In this document: positions 49,709-60,000 of the stretch, one piece after another | How positions within the stretch are numbered: position 1 is the first letter of the stretch | How the letters are laid out: every line of letters begins with the position of its first letter | Made by a program: the position numbers and the translations under genes | Notes under the pieces: model-generated | Database searches by the model: none | Told to the model about the DNA's origin: nothing | Seen by the model: the letters and a program-made list of their open reading frames with translations, nothing else | Origin: Erythrobacter sp. BLCC-B19 | GTDB lineage: Bacteria; Pseudomonadota; Alphaproteobacteria; Sphingomonadales; Sphingomonadaceae | Direction: 5' to 3' | Assembly (NCBI RefSeq): GCF_028621955.1 | Contig: NZ_CP117516.1 | Span: 1,944,001-2,008,000 of the forward strand | DNA: 64,000 nt

Positions 49709-50895
49709 TGCACTTCACCCTCGATCCCGCCGACATCGCCTTCCGCGAGGAGGTGCGCGCATTCTTCGCCACCGGCATCCCGCCCGAATGGCGCACCCGC
49801 GTGCGGGCCGGGCTGCGCCTCAACCCGGACGAGCTCACCGCCTATCAGAAGCGCCTCGCCGCCAAAGGCTGGGGCGCGCCGACCTGGCCTGCGGAATATG
49901 GCGGCCCCGGCTGGAGCCCCATTCAGCAATACATCTTCTGGAGCGAGGCCGCCGCCGCCGATGCGCCGGCGCAGTTCCATCAGGGATTGGAGCTGATCGG
50001 CCCAATCATCTTCACCTATGGCAGCCCCGAACAGAAGGCCCATTACCTGCCGCGCATCATCAATGCCGATGACTGGTGGTGCCAGGGCTATTCCGAGCCC
50101 AATGCCGGGTCGGACCTTGCCTCGCTGCGCACGCGGGCGGTGCGCGAAGGGGATCATTATGTCTTGAACGGCCAGAAGGCGTGGACCAGCTACGGCCATG
50201 TCGCGAGCCATTGCTTCGTCCTCGCCCGCACCTCGGACGAGGCCAAGCGCCAGCAGGGGATTTCGCTGCTGTTGGTCGACATGAAAACCCCCGGCATCAC
50301 CATCCGCCCCGTCGCGACGATGGACGAGAAGCACCACACCAACGAGATGTTCCTCGATGATGTGCGCGTGCCCGTGACTGCGCTGGTGGGCGAGGAAGGG
50401 CGCGGCTGGGAATATGGCAAGGTGCTGCTTGACCGCGAGCGGATGGTCACCGCCTCGGTCGCGGTGTTCCTGACCCAGACGATCCGCGCGATCCGCGAGG
50501 CTGCCACGCGGCGCACCATCGGCGGCGTGCCGCTGATCGACAAGCCCGGCTTCCGCGCCAAGCTGGCGCAATACGAGATCGAAGTGATCGCGCTCCAGAC
50601 GATGGTCTTGCGGGTGATGGCCGATGCCAGCGCCGGGGTCGATTCCGGGCCATTGGGCTCGATGATCAAGCTGCGCTGGTCGCAATTGTCGCAGGCCGGC
50701 ACCGCCCTGTGGGTCGGCGCGTTGGGGCCGGAGGCGGCGCATTTCGCGCCCGTGGATCAGGGCGCAGGGCTGCCTGAGGATATGCCCTACGCGATGCAGG
50801 GCGCGCTCTATGCCCGCGTCACCTCGATCTATGGCGGGTCGAGCGAGATCCAGCACAACATCATCGCCCAGCGCGCGCTGGGTCTGAAGGGTTAG
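49708..50895 (+). CDS. Acyl-CoA dehydrogenase, first of a pair
   Basis: A 395-residue FAD-dependent enzyme. It has GYSEPNAGSDLASLRTRAVR, NGQKAWTSYGHVASHCFVLA and NEMFLDDVRVP, and the C-terminal SIYGGSSEIQHNIIAQRALG. The Glu of MCAD-type enzymes (YEGT) is Gly here. The candidate base is instead the Glu of LLDRERMVTA, the position used in isovaleryl-CoA type enzymes. This arrangement and its adjacent shorter partner fit the alpha2beta2 dehydrogenases of steroid side-chain degradation. It starts at 49708, overlapping the lactonase stop. Confidence 0.92.
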   Translation: MHFTLDPADIAFREEVRAFFATGIPPEWRTRVRAGLRLNPDELTAYQKRLAAKGWGAPTWPAEYGGPGWSPIQQYIFWSEAAAADAPAQFHQGLELIGPIIFTYGSPEQKAHYLPRIINADDWWCQGYSEPNAGSDLASLRTRAVREGDHYVLNGQKAWTSYGHVASHCFVLARTSDEAKRQQGISLLLVDMKTPGITIRPVATMDEKHHTNEMFLDDVRVPVTALVGEEGRGWEYGKVLLDRERMVTASVAVFLTQTIRAIREAATRRTIGGVPLIDKPGFRAKLAQYEIEVIALQTMVLRVMADASAGVDSGPLGSMIKLRWSQLSQAGTALWVGALGPEAAHFAPVDQGAGLPEDMPYAMQGALYARVTSIYGGSSEIQHNIIAQRALGLKG

Positions 50896-50900
50896 GCGCG

Positions 50901-52013
50901 ATGCAGTTCAGCTATTCCGACGAGCAGGCGATGCTGCTCGAAAGCGTGGCGCGCTTCGGCGCGCAGCACTTCCCGCCGGGTGAGCGTCACCGGTTGATCC
51001 GCGAGGGCCGCAGCGGAGAGGAGGCGGCGTGGGCCGCGATGGCCGAGCTCGGCTGGCTGCTGCTCCCCATCCCCGAGGATGCGGGCGGCTTGGGCGGCGG
51101 GATTGCCGATCTGATGGCGCTGGGCGAAGGCTTCGGACGGCATCTGGTGCCCGGGCCTTCCGTTGCCAGCTGCGTGCTCGCCCCAGCGCTGCTCGCCCAT
51201 GGCGGGGAGGCGCTGCATCCGCTGATCGGCGAGCTTGGGGCAGGCACCAGCATCGCGGCAGCCGCCTTGTTGGAGCCGGATGCGGGTTATGATCTGCACC
51301 ACATCGCCACCACCGCCACCTTCGCAGGCGACAGCTGGAGGCTGACCGGCACCAAGTGCCATGTCGAGGATGGCGGGGACGCGGACTGGTTCATCATCCC
51401 CGCCCGCACCGGCGGCACGGGGGCGCGTGACCCCGAGGGCATATCGCTCTTCCTCGTCGCTGCCGACACCCCCGGCCTTGCGGTCGAACGCTTCCGCGCC
51501 ATCGACGGCCACCGTCACGCCCGCCTGACTCTGAACGGCGCGGCAGCCCGGCCCTTCGGCCCGCAAGGCGGCGCGCTTGCGCTGATCGAGGCCGCCGTCG
51601 CGCGCGCGCTGTGCGTGCAGCTCGCCGAGGCGGTCGGGTCGATGGAGGCGGTGAGCGACATCACGCTCGAATATCTGCGCACCCGCGAACAATTCGGACG
51701 GCCGATAGGCAGCTTCCAGGTGCTCCAGCACCGCATGGTCGATATGCGCATCGCCTGCGAGGAAGCGCGCGCCATGCTGTGCCACATCGCCATCGCCAGC
51801 GCGGAAGGCGAGGCCGCCTTCCAGCGTGCCATCGCCGCCGCCAAGGTGCGGATCGGCGAATGTGGGGTCTATGTCGGCCAGCAAGCGGTGCAGCTTCACG
51901 GCGGGGTCGGCTTTTCGGACGAACTGATCGTCAGCCACCACCTCAAGCGCCAGATGATGCTCGCCATCGCTCACGGCTCGATCGACCACCACAGAGCAAG
52001 GTTCGCCGCATGA
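50901..52013 (+). CDS. Acyl-CoA dehydrogenase, second of a pair
   Basis: A 370-residue enzyme or subunit. It has MQFSYSDEQAMLLESVARFG at the N-terminus, CHVEDGGDADWFIIPARTGG in the middle (divergent from the usual G-x-K-x-(W/Y)-I-(T/S)-N pattern) and YLRTREQFGRPIGSFQVLQH. GQQAVQLHGGVGFSDELIVS lies near the C-terminus. The middle domain is more diverged than in its partner. Gene pairs of this type often encode a heterotetramer in which each subunit supplies part of one FAD site. It starts 5 bp after the first dehydrogenase. Confidence 0.9.
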   Translation: MQFSYSDEQAMLLESVARFGAQHFPPGERHRLIREGRSGEEAAWAAMAELGWLLLPIPEDAGGLGGGIADLMALGEGFGRHLVPGPSVASCVLAPALLAHGGEALHPLIGELGAGTSIAAAALLEPDAGYDLHHIATTATFAGDSWRLTGTKCHVEDGGDADWFIIPARTGGTGARDPEGISLFLVAADTPGLAVERFRAIDGHRHARLTLNGAAARPFGPQGGALALIEAAVARALCVQLAEAVGSMEAVSDITLEYLRTREQFGRPIGSFQVLQHRMVDMRIACEEARAMLCHIAIASAEGEAAFQRAIAAAKVRIGECGVYVGQQAVQLHGGVGFSDELIVSHHLKRQMMLAIAHGSIDHHRARFAA

Positions 52014-52534
52014 CCGCCATCACCCCCGGAACCCTCGAGGAACTGATCGCCCGCGAGCGCATCCGCGATTGCCTGTTCCGTTACTGCCGCGGGATCGACC
52101 GCAGCGACGAGGCGATGCTGCGTTCGGCCTATTGGCCCGATGGCACTGACAGCCACGGCCCCTATCAGGGCAGCGCCGAGGGCTTCATCCAATGGGCGAT
52201 GAAGACCCTGCCGCATATCGAGCGCGGCATTCATCAGATCCACAATGTGCTCATCGAGTTCCGCGAAGGCGGGGCGGCGGTGGAGACCTATTTCTCGGCC
52301 TTCCAGCGCCAGCCGGGGGCGGATGGCAAGCTCACCCAATGGGACATGAAGGGCCGCTATCTCGACTGGTTCACCGCGCGCGAGGGCGAATGGCGGGTGC
52401 AGGACCGGCTGGTGGTGTTCGACTGGGTCGAGGAAATGCCGCTACCGCCCGGAACCGAGGAAGAACGTTTCGCCTCACGCAAACCGGTGGGCGGGCGCTG
52501 GCCGGAGGATCCGGTCTATACTGTCTTCGCATGA
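52010..52534 (+). CDS. NTF2-like (SnoaL-type) protein
   Basis: A 174-residue cone-shaped NTF2-fold protein. It has the start LIARERIRDCLFRYCRGIDR typical of SnoaL_4 proteins, then SDEAMLRSAYWPDGTDSHGP, IHQIHNVLIEFREGGAAVET and GRYLDWFTAREGEWRVQDRL. Family members are isomerases, dehydratases or dioxygenase-subunit-like proteins. The Tyr/Asp/His residues of a catalytic set are present but cannot be assigned. The start and stop overlap both neighbours by 4 bp, so it belongs to this pathway. Confidence 0.85.
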   Translation: MTAITPGTLEELIARERIRDCLFRYCRGIDRSDEAMLRSAYWPDGTDSHGPYQGSAEGFIQWAMKTLPHIERGIHQIHNVLIEFREGGAAVETYFSAFQRQPGADGKLTQWDMKGRYLDWFTAREGEWRVQDRLVVFDWVEEMPLPPGTEEERFASRKPVGGRWPEDPVYTVFA

Positions 52535-53307
52535 CCGCTGCCTTTCCCGCGCTGGAGCGCCGTGGCGAGGCGCGTTTTGCGATTCCGATTACCCCTGATC
52601 TGGCGGTCGGCCCGCCGGGCCATGCCTACCTGTTCGGCGGCGCGACACTGGCGCTGGCGCTGGAGGTGGCAGCGGTCGCGACCGGCAGGCCAGTGGTGCA
52701 AGGCGCGCTGCAATTCGTCAGCTTCACGCCCTTGGGTGCGGTGCTGGCGCTGGATGTCGAGACCTTGCAGGCCGGGCGGACGCTGGCGCAGGTGCGGGTG
52801 ACGGGGAGCCTTGAGGGTCGCATCCTGTTTCACGCAGGCGTCGTGCTCGGCGAGCGCGAGGGCTTTGCCCCGCAGCAATGGGTCGCTGCGCTCGTCGTCC
52901 CGCCACCCGAAGCCTGCCCGCCCTGCACCGACCTGCCGCCGCAGGACGCCAACGCGCACTTCCTCGCCGGGATCGAAGTGCGCGAAGCGGGCGCCGCGGC
53001 GGCAGTGCCGGGGCGCACGCTGCTCTGGCTGCACCGCCGCGATGACGCGCCGATCGGTGTCGCCAGCCTTGCGATGTTCGCGGACTTCATCCCTGTGGCG
53101 CTGGGCCGGGCGAGCGGTCAGGCGGGCGGCGGCAACAGTCTCGACAATGCCATGCGCATGGTCCGCACTGCGCCCGCCGGCTGGTGCCTCGCCGACATGA
53201 CCGTAAGCGCCGCACATGGCGGCTTTGCCCAAGGCGCGGTGAGCCTGTGGGACGAGCGCGGCAACCTGCTCGCCACCGGATCGCAATCGCTGCTGATGAA
53301 AGGCTAA
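52531..53307 (+). CDS. Acyl-CoA thioesterase-like protein (TesB-type double hot-dog)
   Basis: A 258-residue protein resembling the thioesterase superfamily of PF13622 type. It has two hot-dog halves: AYLFGGATLALALEVAAVAT with VQGALQFVSFTPLGAVLALD in the first, and the second around SLAMFADFIPVALGRASGQA, NSLDNAMRMVRTAPAGWCLA and HGGFAQGAVSLWDERGNLLA. The Asp/Thr/Gln set of TesB (D-N-S) may correspond to SLDNAM. It probably hydrolyses or edits the CoA esters of the pathway. It overlaps its upstream neighbour by 4 bp and converges on the OYE gene, overlapping it by 4 bp. Confidence 0.82.
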   Translation: MTAAFPALERRGEARFAIPITPDLAVGPPGHAYLFGGATLALALEVAAVATGRPVVQGALQFVSFTPLGAVLALDVETLQAGRTLAQVRVTGSLEGRILFHAGVVLGEREGFAPQQWVAALVVPPPEACPPCTDLPPQDANAHFLAGIEVREAGAAAAVPGRTLLWLHRRDDAPIGVASLAMFADFIPVALGRASGQAGGGNSLDNAMRMVRTAPAGWCLADMTVSAAHGGFAQGAVSLWDERGNLLATGSQSLLMKG

Positions 53308-54398
53308 TCGAGCTGCGCGAGATCGGCGCGGGTGAAAGGGCGGATCGCCTCCAGCCGGCCATCGCGCAGCTTGTTCCCCCACTGCGCATCGCCGATCAGC
53401 GCGCGGCCCACTGCCACCAGATCGACTTCGCCCGCCGCCAGCATCGCCTCCAGCCGGTCCAGCCGCGCGGCATCGGCGAGCGGATCATCGCCGACCCGCG
53501 TGGTGAGGAAATCCGCGTCCAGCCCGACCGACCCGACCGTGATCACCGGCTTGCCCGAAAGCTTCCTCGTCCAGCCAGCGAGGTTCATCGCGCTGCCGGG
53601 AAATTCCGGCTCCCAGAAGCGGCGGGTGGAGCAGTGGAAGATGTCTGCGCCTGCATCCACCATCGGTGCGAGGAAAGCCGACAGTTCGCCCGGCGTTTCA
53701 AACAGCCGCGCGGCGTAGTCCTGCTGTTTCCACTGCGAGAACCGCAGGCAAATGGTAAAGTCGGGGCCGACAGCGCGGCGACATTCCGCCACCACCTCGC
53801 GCGCCAGCAGCCAGCGCGTCTCGCCCCAGCGGTCGGTGCGGCGGTTGGTCGGCGCCCACAGGAACTGGTCGACCAGATAGCCATGGGCAAAGTGCAGCTC
53901 GATCCCGTCGCACCCGATCGCCCGCGCAGCGGCGGCGGCAGCGCCATAGGCGGCGATGATCGCGGCGATGCGCGCCTCGCTCAGCGCCTCGCCATTGGGC
54001 TCGTCGGGGGAGAAGAGGCCGGAGGGGGAGACGGCGGGCACATCGGGCGTGGCGGTCTGTGCCGGGCGGCGTGCGCTGCCGACGTGCCAGAGCTGCGGGA
54101 AGATGCGCGCACCTGCGGCATGGACGTCGGCCACGACCCGCGCCCAGCCCTCCAGCCCCGCGCCGTGAAATTCGGGCACGTTCGCCTCGGCCAATGCGGC
54201 GGGATCGGCAATGCCGGTGCCCTCGGTGATGATGAGGCCCACGCCCCCTTCGGCGCGGCGGCGGTAATAGGCCGCCACATCCGCCCCCGGAACGCCGCCC
54301 GGGCTCATCCGCCGCGTCATCGGGGCCATGACAAGCCGATTGGACAGGGGCAACCCGGCGACCGAGGCAGGTGCGAACAACGAGGGCAGCGGCATCAT
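53304..54398 (-). CDS. NADH:flavin oxidoreductase (Old Yellow Enzyme family)
   Basis: A 364-residue FMN TIM barrel. It has SNRLVMAPMTRRMSPGGVPG at the N-terminus and ARIFPQLWHVGSARRP. The substrate-binding pair is in IELHFAHGYLVDQFLWAPTN, followed by NRRTDRWG and the phosphate loop ITVGSVGLDAD with VAVGRALIGD. Such ene-reductases reduce activated C=C bonds of enones with NAD(P)H. In this cluster it may saturate a ring enone before the Baeyer-Villiger step. ATGs at 54398 and 54395 are both possible. Confidence 0.93.
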   Translation of the reverse strand: MMPLPSLFAPASVAGLPLSNRLVMAPMTRRMSPGGVPGADVAAYYRRRAEGGVGLIITEGTGIADPAALAEANVPEFHGAGLEGWARVVADVHAAGARIFPQLWHVGSARRPAQTATPDVPAVSPSGLFSPDEPNGEALSEARIAAIIAAYGAAAAAARAIGCDGIELHFAHGYLVDQFLWAPTNRRTDRWGETRWLLAREVVAECRRAVGPDFTICLRFSQWKQQDYAARLFETPGELSAFLAPMVDAGADIFHCSTRRFWEPEFPGSAMNLAGWTRKLSGKPVITVGSVGLDADFLTTRVGDDPLADAARLDRLEAMLAAGEVDLVAVGRALIGDAQWGNKLRDGRLEAIRPFTRADLAQLD

Positions 54399-54522
54399 GC
54401 AAGGCTCCGGTACACGGGCCAGCGGTTGTGCCAGCAACGCGCGGCTTTGCAGCCGGTGCGAGGGCGGATGGGTCGATTATCGCAAGAGTGATCGCTGACG
54501 GTGTCCCGTCAACCCGATCGCA

Positions 54523-55455
54523 TCAGGGCGCGATCGGGGGCAATCCAGCGCCCCAATCCTGCGCCCGCGCCCAATCCAGATGGCGCGTCGGCTCCATGCC
54601 CAGCAGGTCGCGCGCCGCTTGCGGATCAACCACCAGCGGCGAGCGGGGCTGGGCGTTGTAGAAGGCGTAGAACTTCGCCATCCCGTCATAGATGCTGAGC
54701 GGTGTCACCTCGCGCGAGCCGGTCACCATTTCGCTCATGCGGGCAGCGAACTCCGCAGGTGCGAGGCTTTCAAAACGGACATCGCGTCCGATCGCTTCCG
54801 ACAGATTGGCCGCCACCTGATCGCCGACCAGCGCCTCCGGCCCGCCGAGCGGGACGTGGAGGCCATCGGCAGCCGAGGTCTGGAGCGCCCGGCGCATCGC
54901 CTGGGCGACATCTTCGAGGCACACCCAGTTGATCAGCAGATCGGGCTTGGCAGGATAGGCGAAGATCCCGTCACGCATGATCAAGGGTCGGTTCCAGAGC
55001 CGGTACTGGTTGTCCATGAACACGGTCGGTTCGATGAACACGCAGGGTATGCCCGTTTCCTCCAAGGCCCGTTCGATATCCCTGCGGCCGTCATGGGCTG
55101 ACAGGTCAAGGTCGTGGTCGGCAACAAAACAGGCGGTGTTGAAGATGATCTTCTTCAGCCCCGCACGGCGCGCGCCCTCGGCGATCTGGCGGCCGAAATG
55201 GGCGGCCCTGTCGCGGTCGAATTCGAACGGCAGGTGAAAGGCGGCCGCATCCTGTCCGGCAAATGCCTGTGCCATGGCATCCGCATCGGTGATGTCGGCA
55301 TAGGTGGTCGGCAGATCAGGAAAGGGGGTATTCGCCATGGCGTCTGCGCGCCGCACGCCGGCTGTGACGGCGAAACCATGGGCCAGCAGTTCGGCGACCA
55401 GCGGTAGCCCCTGATCGGCGGGCGCCCCGAGGACGCAGACTTTGTGAATGGCCAT
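54523..55455 (-). CDS. NmrA-like NAD(P)-binding protein
   Basis: A 310-residue atypical SDR of the NmrA/HSCARG type. It has an N-terminal VCVLGAPADQGLPLVAELLA with a modified glycine motif, TAGVRRADAM and DAAAFHLPFEFDRDRAAHFG. KKIIFNTACF and FIEPTVFMDNQYRLWNRPLI are typical of the family, which lacks the Tyr-x3-Lys catalytic pair. Members sense NADP or act as quinone or furan reductases. The ATG at 55455 gives a clean N-terminus. It lies upstream of the OYE gene on the same strand, with about 125 bp between them. Confidence 0.85.
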   Translation of the reverse strand: MAIHKVCVLGAPADQGLPLVAELLAHGFAVTAGVRRADAMANTPFPDLPTTYADITDADAMAQAFAGQDAAAFHLPFEFDRDRAAHFGRQIAEGARRAGLKKIIFNTACFVADHDLDLSAHDGRRDIERALEETGIPCVFIEPTVFMDNQYRLWNRPLIMRDGIFAYPAKPDLLINWVCLEDVAQAMRRALQTSAADGLHVPLGGPEALVGDQVAANLSEAIGRDVRFESLAPAEFAARMSEMVTGSREVTPLSIYDGMAKFYAFYNAQPRSPLVVDPQAARDLLGMEPTRHLDWARAQDWGAGLPPIAP

Positions 55456-55557
55456 GATCTTGCGCTCCAACGGGTGTGCCTGGCTTCACCCTATGCGCAG
55501 CCGAATAGCGCCCGCAGCGCCCGCTGGCTGTGGTCAATAGCGATAGGGGCGGGCTGA

Positions 55558-57006
55558 TCAGCGCGCTTGCGGCGGTGCCACGGCTTCCCCGCCCAGCGCG
55601 CGGTAGAGAGCGACACGGTTGCTCGCTTCGATCAACTGCGTCGTCAGCAATGTGCGCTGCGCCGCATAGGCGGCGCGCTGCGCATCGAGGCTGGCGAGGA
55701 AGGAATCGACGCCCCCGCGATACCGCAGGTCGGCCAGCGCATAGGTGTCCTGCGCTGCATCGAGGAAGGCGCGATTGGCCCGCAATTGCTCGGTGATCGT
55801 GCCGCGCCGCGCGAGCGCATCGGCAACGTCACGGAAGGCTGCCTGAATGGCGCGCTCATACCCCGCCACCGCTGCGTCGCGCTGGGCCTCGGACTGGGAC
55901 ACGCCCGCCTGCGCCGCGCCGCCCTGAAACAGCGAATAGCGCACATTGGCGCCGGCAGAAAAATTGAAGGCCGCGCCGGTGAAGAGGTTGGACAGGGCGT
56001 TGCTGGCAAGACCAGCCAGGCCCGTGAGCGTGATCCGCGGGAACAGCGCCGCGCGCGCGGCACCGATCTCGGCATTGGCGGCGCGCAATTCGTATTCGGC
56101 CTGCATCACATCGGGGCGGCGCAGCAGGATCGCCGAATCGAGACCCGCCGGAAGGGTGCGCACCGCCTCCTGCGTCTCGGCCAGCGAGCCCGGCAGCAGC
56201 GTCGCATCGACCGGCGCGCCGACCAGCAATTGGAGCGCGTTCACATCCTGCGCCAGCGCCGTTGTCTGCGCCGCGATATCGGCCTCGGCGGTGGCGAGGA
56301 CTTGCTCGGCCTGGCGCAGATCGGAACGCGGGGCGATGCCCCCGTCGAGCCGCAGGCGGGTGAGCTTGACCTGCTCGCGCGCATTGGCGGCGGTATCCTC
56401 GGCCAGCTTGAGCAGCGAGGCATCGGCGGCATAGGTCAGCCATGCATCGGCAATATCGCCGATCAGCGTCAGCCGCGTCGCGCGCGCCGCCGCCTCGGTG
56501 CCGAAATAGCGATTGAGCGCGGCATCGGAGAGCGAGTCCAGTCGTCCGAACAGGTCGATCTCGAAGGCGGTGGTGCTGACATCGGCGGTGTAGCGCGTGC
56601 CCGCGGTCGAGCGGCTCGCGGCAGGATCATTGCCGATGTCGACGTCCTGGTTGCGGTTCTGGTTGGCGGTGCCGTTGTCGAACCGCGTGCCGCCAGCGCC
56701 AATGCCGATCTGCGGGAGCTGGGCCGCGCGCTGGATTCCGTATTGCGCCCGCGCGGCGCGGATATTGGCCGCCGCGATCCGCAGGTCGCGGTTATTGGCG
56801 AGCGCCTGCTCGATCACCGTCACCAGCCGCGGATCGGTGAAGACCTCGCGGTAGCTCATCACCGGCAGCGCCGCCTCGCTCTGAGCGAGATAGGCATCGC
56901 CCACCGGCCACGAGGCAGGGACGGGCATCGCGGGCTGGACGTATTTGGGCGCCATGGAGCAGCCCGCGACCAGCGCCAGCACGGCCAGAGCAGCAGGCCG
57001 CCTCAT
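55558..57006 (-). CDS. RND efflux outer-membrane lipoprotein (OprM/NodT family)
   Basis: A 482-residue TolC-like channel protein. The lipobox LVAGC (Cys16) is followed by KYVQPAMPVPASWP. Two repeats of the outer membrane efflux protein fold follow, with EQALANNRDLRIAAANIRAA and FEIDLFGRLDSLSDAALNRY in the first and RRPDVMQAEYELRAANAEIG in the second. It would assemble as a trimer, linking the RND pump and its adaptor to the outside. Its start overlaps the end of the pump gene by 4 bp, so the three genes form one operon. Confidence 0.95.
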   Translation of the reverse strand: MRRPAALAVLALVAGCSMAPKYVQPAMPVPASWPVGDAYLAQSEAALPVMSYREVFTDPRLVTVIEQALANNRDLRIAAANIRAARAQYGIQRAAQLPQIGIGAGGTRFDNGTANQNRNQDVDIGNDPAASRSTAGTRYTADVSTTAFEIDLFGRLDSLSDAALNRYFGTEAAARATRLTLIGDIADAWLTYAADASLLKLAEDTAANAREQVKLTRLRLDGGIAPRSDLRQAEQVLATAEADIAAQTTALAQDVNALQLLVGAPVDATLLPGSLAETQEAVRTLPAGLDSAILLRRPDVMQAEYELRAANAEIGAARAALFPRITLTGLAGLASNALSNLFTGAAFNFSAGANVRYSLFQGGAAQAGVSQSEAQRDAAVAGYERAIQAAFRDVADALARRGTITEQLRANRAFLDAAQDTYALADLRYRGGVDSFLASLDAQRAAYAAQRTLLTTQLIEASNRVALYRALGGEAVAPPQAR

Positions 57007-60000
57007 GCCGCGCTCTCGCCAGGCTTGGTGCCGAAGTGCAGTTTCTTCAGCGTGTCGCGGGTGGTGCGCCGGACGATCACGAAGAACAGCGGGATGAAGA
57101 AGATCGCAAGCACCGTCGCGGTCAGCATCCCGCCGATCACCGAGGTGCCGATCGCGATGCGGCTATTGGCCCCCGCGCCGCTCGACAGCGCCAGCGGCAG
57201 CACGCCGAAGATGAAGGCAAGGCTGGTCATCAGGATCGGCCGCAGGCGCAGGCGCGCGGCCTCAAGTGCGGCGTCAATCACGCGGGCGCCTCGCTTTTCG
57301 GCCTGCTCGGCAAATTCGATCACGAGGATCGCGTTCTTGGCCGCCAGCCCCATAGTCGTGAGGAGGCCGATCTGAAGATAGACGTCGTTCTCCAGCCCCC
57401 GCAAGGTCACGGCGAACACCGCACCCACCAGCCCCAATGGGATCACCAGCATCACCGCCACCGGGATCGTCCAGCTTTCGTAGAGCGCCGCCAGACACAG
57501 GAACACCACCAGCAGCGACATCCCGTAGAGCAGAGGCGCCTGACCCGAGGACAGCCGTTCCTGGAACGACAGGCCCGACCACGCCACGCTGACACCGGGG
57601 ATCTCCCGCGCCAGCGCCTCGATCCGCGCCATCGCCTCGCCCGAACTCTGTCCCGGCGCGGCCTGACCGTCGAACTGGAAGCTGGGATAGCCCTGAAAGC
57701 GCGACAGGGTTGTCGGCGTGGTCGACCAGCGGCTGGCCGAAAAGGCGCTGAAGGGCGCCATCTGCCCGTCACTCCCGCGCACGAACCACTGGCCGATATT
57801 GTCGGGGGTGGCGCGATAGGGCGCATCGGCCTGCACGAACACGCGCTTCACCCGGCCGCGATCGATGAAGTCGTTGACATATTGCCCGCCCCAGGCGGCT
57901 GACAGCGTGGTGTTGACGTCTGACTGATTGAGCCCGAGCGCGGCGAGGCGCGGCTGGTCGATGTCGAGCTGAAGGGTCTGCGTGTCGGGCAGCTCGCCCA
58001 GCCGCACGCCGGTCAGCAGCGGATCGCTCGATGCCGCTTCGAGCAGCTTGTCGCGCGCGGCGATGAATTCCGCGCGGCTCATTCCGCTGGTGTTCTGAAG
58101 TTGCAGCGTAAAGCCGTTGGTCTGGCCCAGCCCGCGGATTGCGGCAGGGACAAGGACATTGACCTGTGCATCGCGGAAGCCGCTGAAAGCCCGGGTCGCG
58201 CGCTGGGTGATCGCATCGGCAGTATCCGCCTCCCCTTCGCGCTGCGACCAGTCGACGAAGTTGACGAAGCCTTGCCCGGTGTTCTGCCCTGCTGCGCCCT
58301 GACCGCCGCCGATCACGCTGAACATCACGGCAATGTTGCGGGCTTCTTCGGTGAGCAGATACTTCTCCACCGCCAGCTGCACCTCGCGGGTGCGGCCTTG
58401 CGTGGCGCCTGCGGGCAAGCGGATCTGGAGCTGGGCCGCGCCTTGATCCTCGGTTGGCAGGAAGCCGGTCGGCAGCCGCACGAACAGCGCCACAAGCAGC
58501 GCCACGACAAGGGCGTAGATCGCGAGGAACAGCCACTTGCGGTCGACCACCCGCGATACGGCCGTCACATATCTTTCGGTTCCGCGCGCGAAGCCCGTGT
58601 TGAACCTGTCCTGCGCGCGGGTCAGGGCCGCAGCAAGCTTCGGCCAGCGGCGCCGCAGGCCGCTCTCGGCAGGGGCCGCGCTGTCCTTGGCGTGCTTCTG
58701 CTTCAGCAGCGAGGCGGTCAGCGCGGGGCTGAGGATCAGCGCGACCAGAGCCGAGAGCACCATTGCCGAGACGATCGTGATCGAGAACTGGCGGTAGATC
58801 ACCCCGGTCGATCCGCCGAAGAAGGCCATCGGCAGGAACACCGCCGAAAGCACCACCGCAATCGCCACCAGCGCGACCTGAATCTCGCCCATCGACTGAA
58901 TGGTCGCTTCCTTGGGGGTCATATCGGGGTTTTCTTCGAGCAGGCGCTCGACATTCTCGACCACGACAATGGCATCATCGACCAGCAGGCCGATGGCGAG
59001 CACCAGCCCGAACAGGGTCAGCGTGTTGATGGTGAAGCCTGCGACATAGAAGACCGCAAAAGTGCCGAGCAAGACCACGGGCACTGCGATCGTCGGGATC
59101 AGGGTCGCGCGCCAGCTTTGCAGGAAGACGAACATCACCACGATCACGAGCAGGATCGCCTCGATCAGGGTCTGCACCACCTCCTCGATCGACAGGCGGA
59201 TAAAGGCGGTGGTGTCGTTGGCATAGGCGACATTGTAGCCTGGCGGGAAGCTGGCCTTGGCCTTCTCGACCGCGGCCTTGACCAGATCGGCGGTCGCCAG
59301 CGCATCGGCCCCCGGGGCGAGCGAGATCGCGAGACCTGCGCCCGGGTGCCCGTTGATGCGGCTCGATGCGGCATAGTTTTCCGCGCCCAGCTCGACCCGC
59401 GCCACATCCCCTAGCCGCACCAGCGCGCCGCTCTGATCGGCCTTGAGGATGATCGCCTTGAATTCATCCGCCGTGCGCAGCCGCGACTGGGCGGTGACGA
59501 CCGCATTGAGGCGGTTGGTTTCCGGCTGCGGCAAGCCGCCCAATTCGCCCGCGGCGACTTCGGTGTTCTGATTGCGGATTGCGGTGATGATGTCGCCCGG
59601 CATCAGGCCCACGGCAGCCAGCTTGTTGGGATCGAGCCACACCCGCATGGCATATTGCGACCCGAACACATTGGTCTCGCCAACGCCCTCGATGCGCGAC
59701 AATTCGTCCTGCAGGTTCGAGACGAGAAAGTCGGATACGTCGATGTTGGTGCTGCGGTCGGTTTCGTCATAGACGCCGACGATCATCAGGAAATCGGGGT
59801 TCGATTTGGTGACGCGCAGCCCCTGCTGCTGCACCTGCTGGGGCAGCCGGACGAGCGCCTGCTGCACCTGATTTTGCACCTGCACCTGCGCAATATCGGG
59901 ATCGGTGCCCTTGGCGAAGGTCGCGCTGATGTTGACCTGCCCGCGCGCTGTCGAGCTGGCGCTGAAATAGAGCAGGCCGTCGATCCCGGTCAGCTGCTGT

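Noticed and set aside
52827..52845. TGTTTCACGCAGGCGT as a parS-like site
   Set aside because: Only the left half matches; it lies inside the thioesterase coding sequence.
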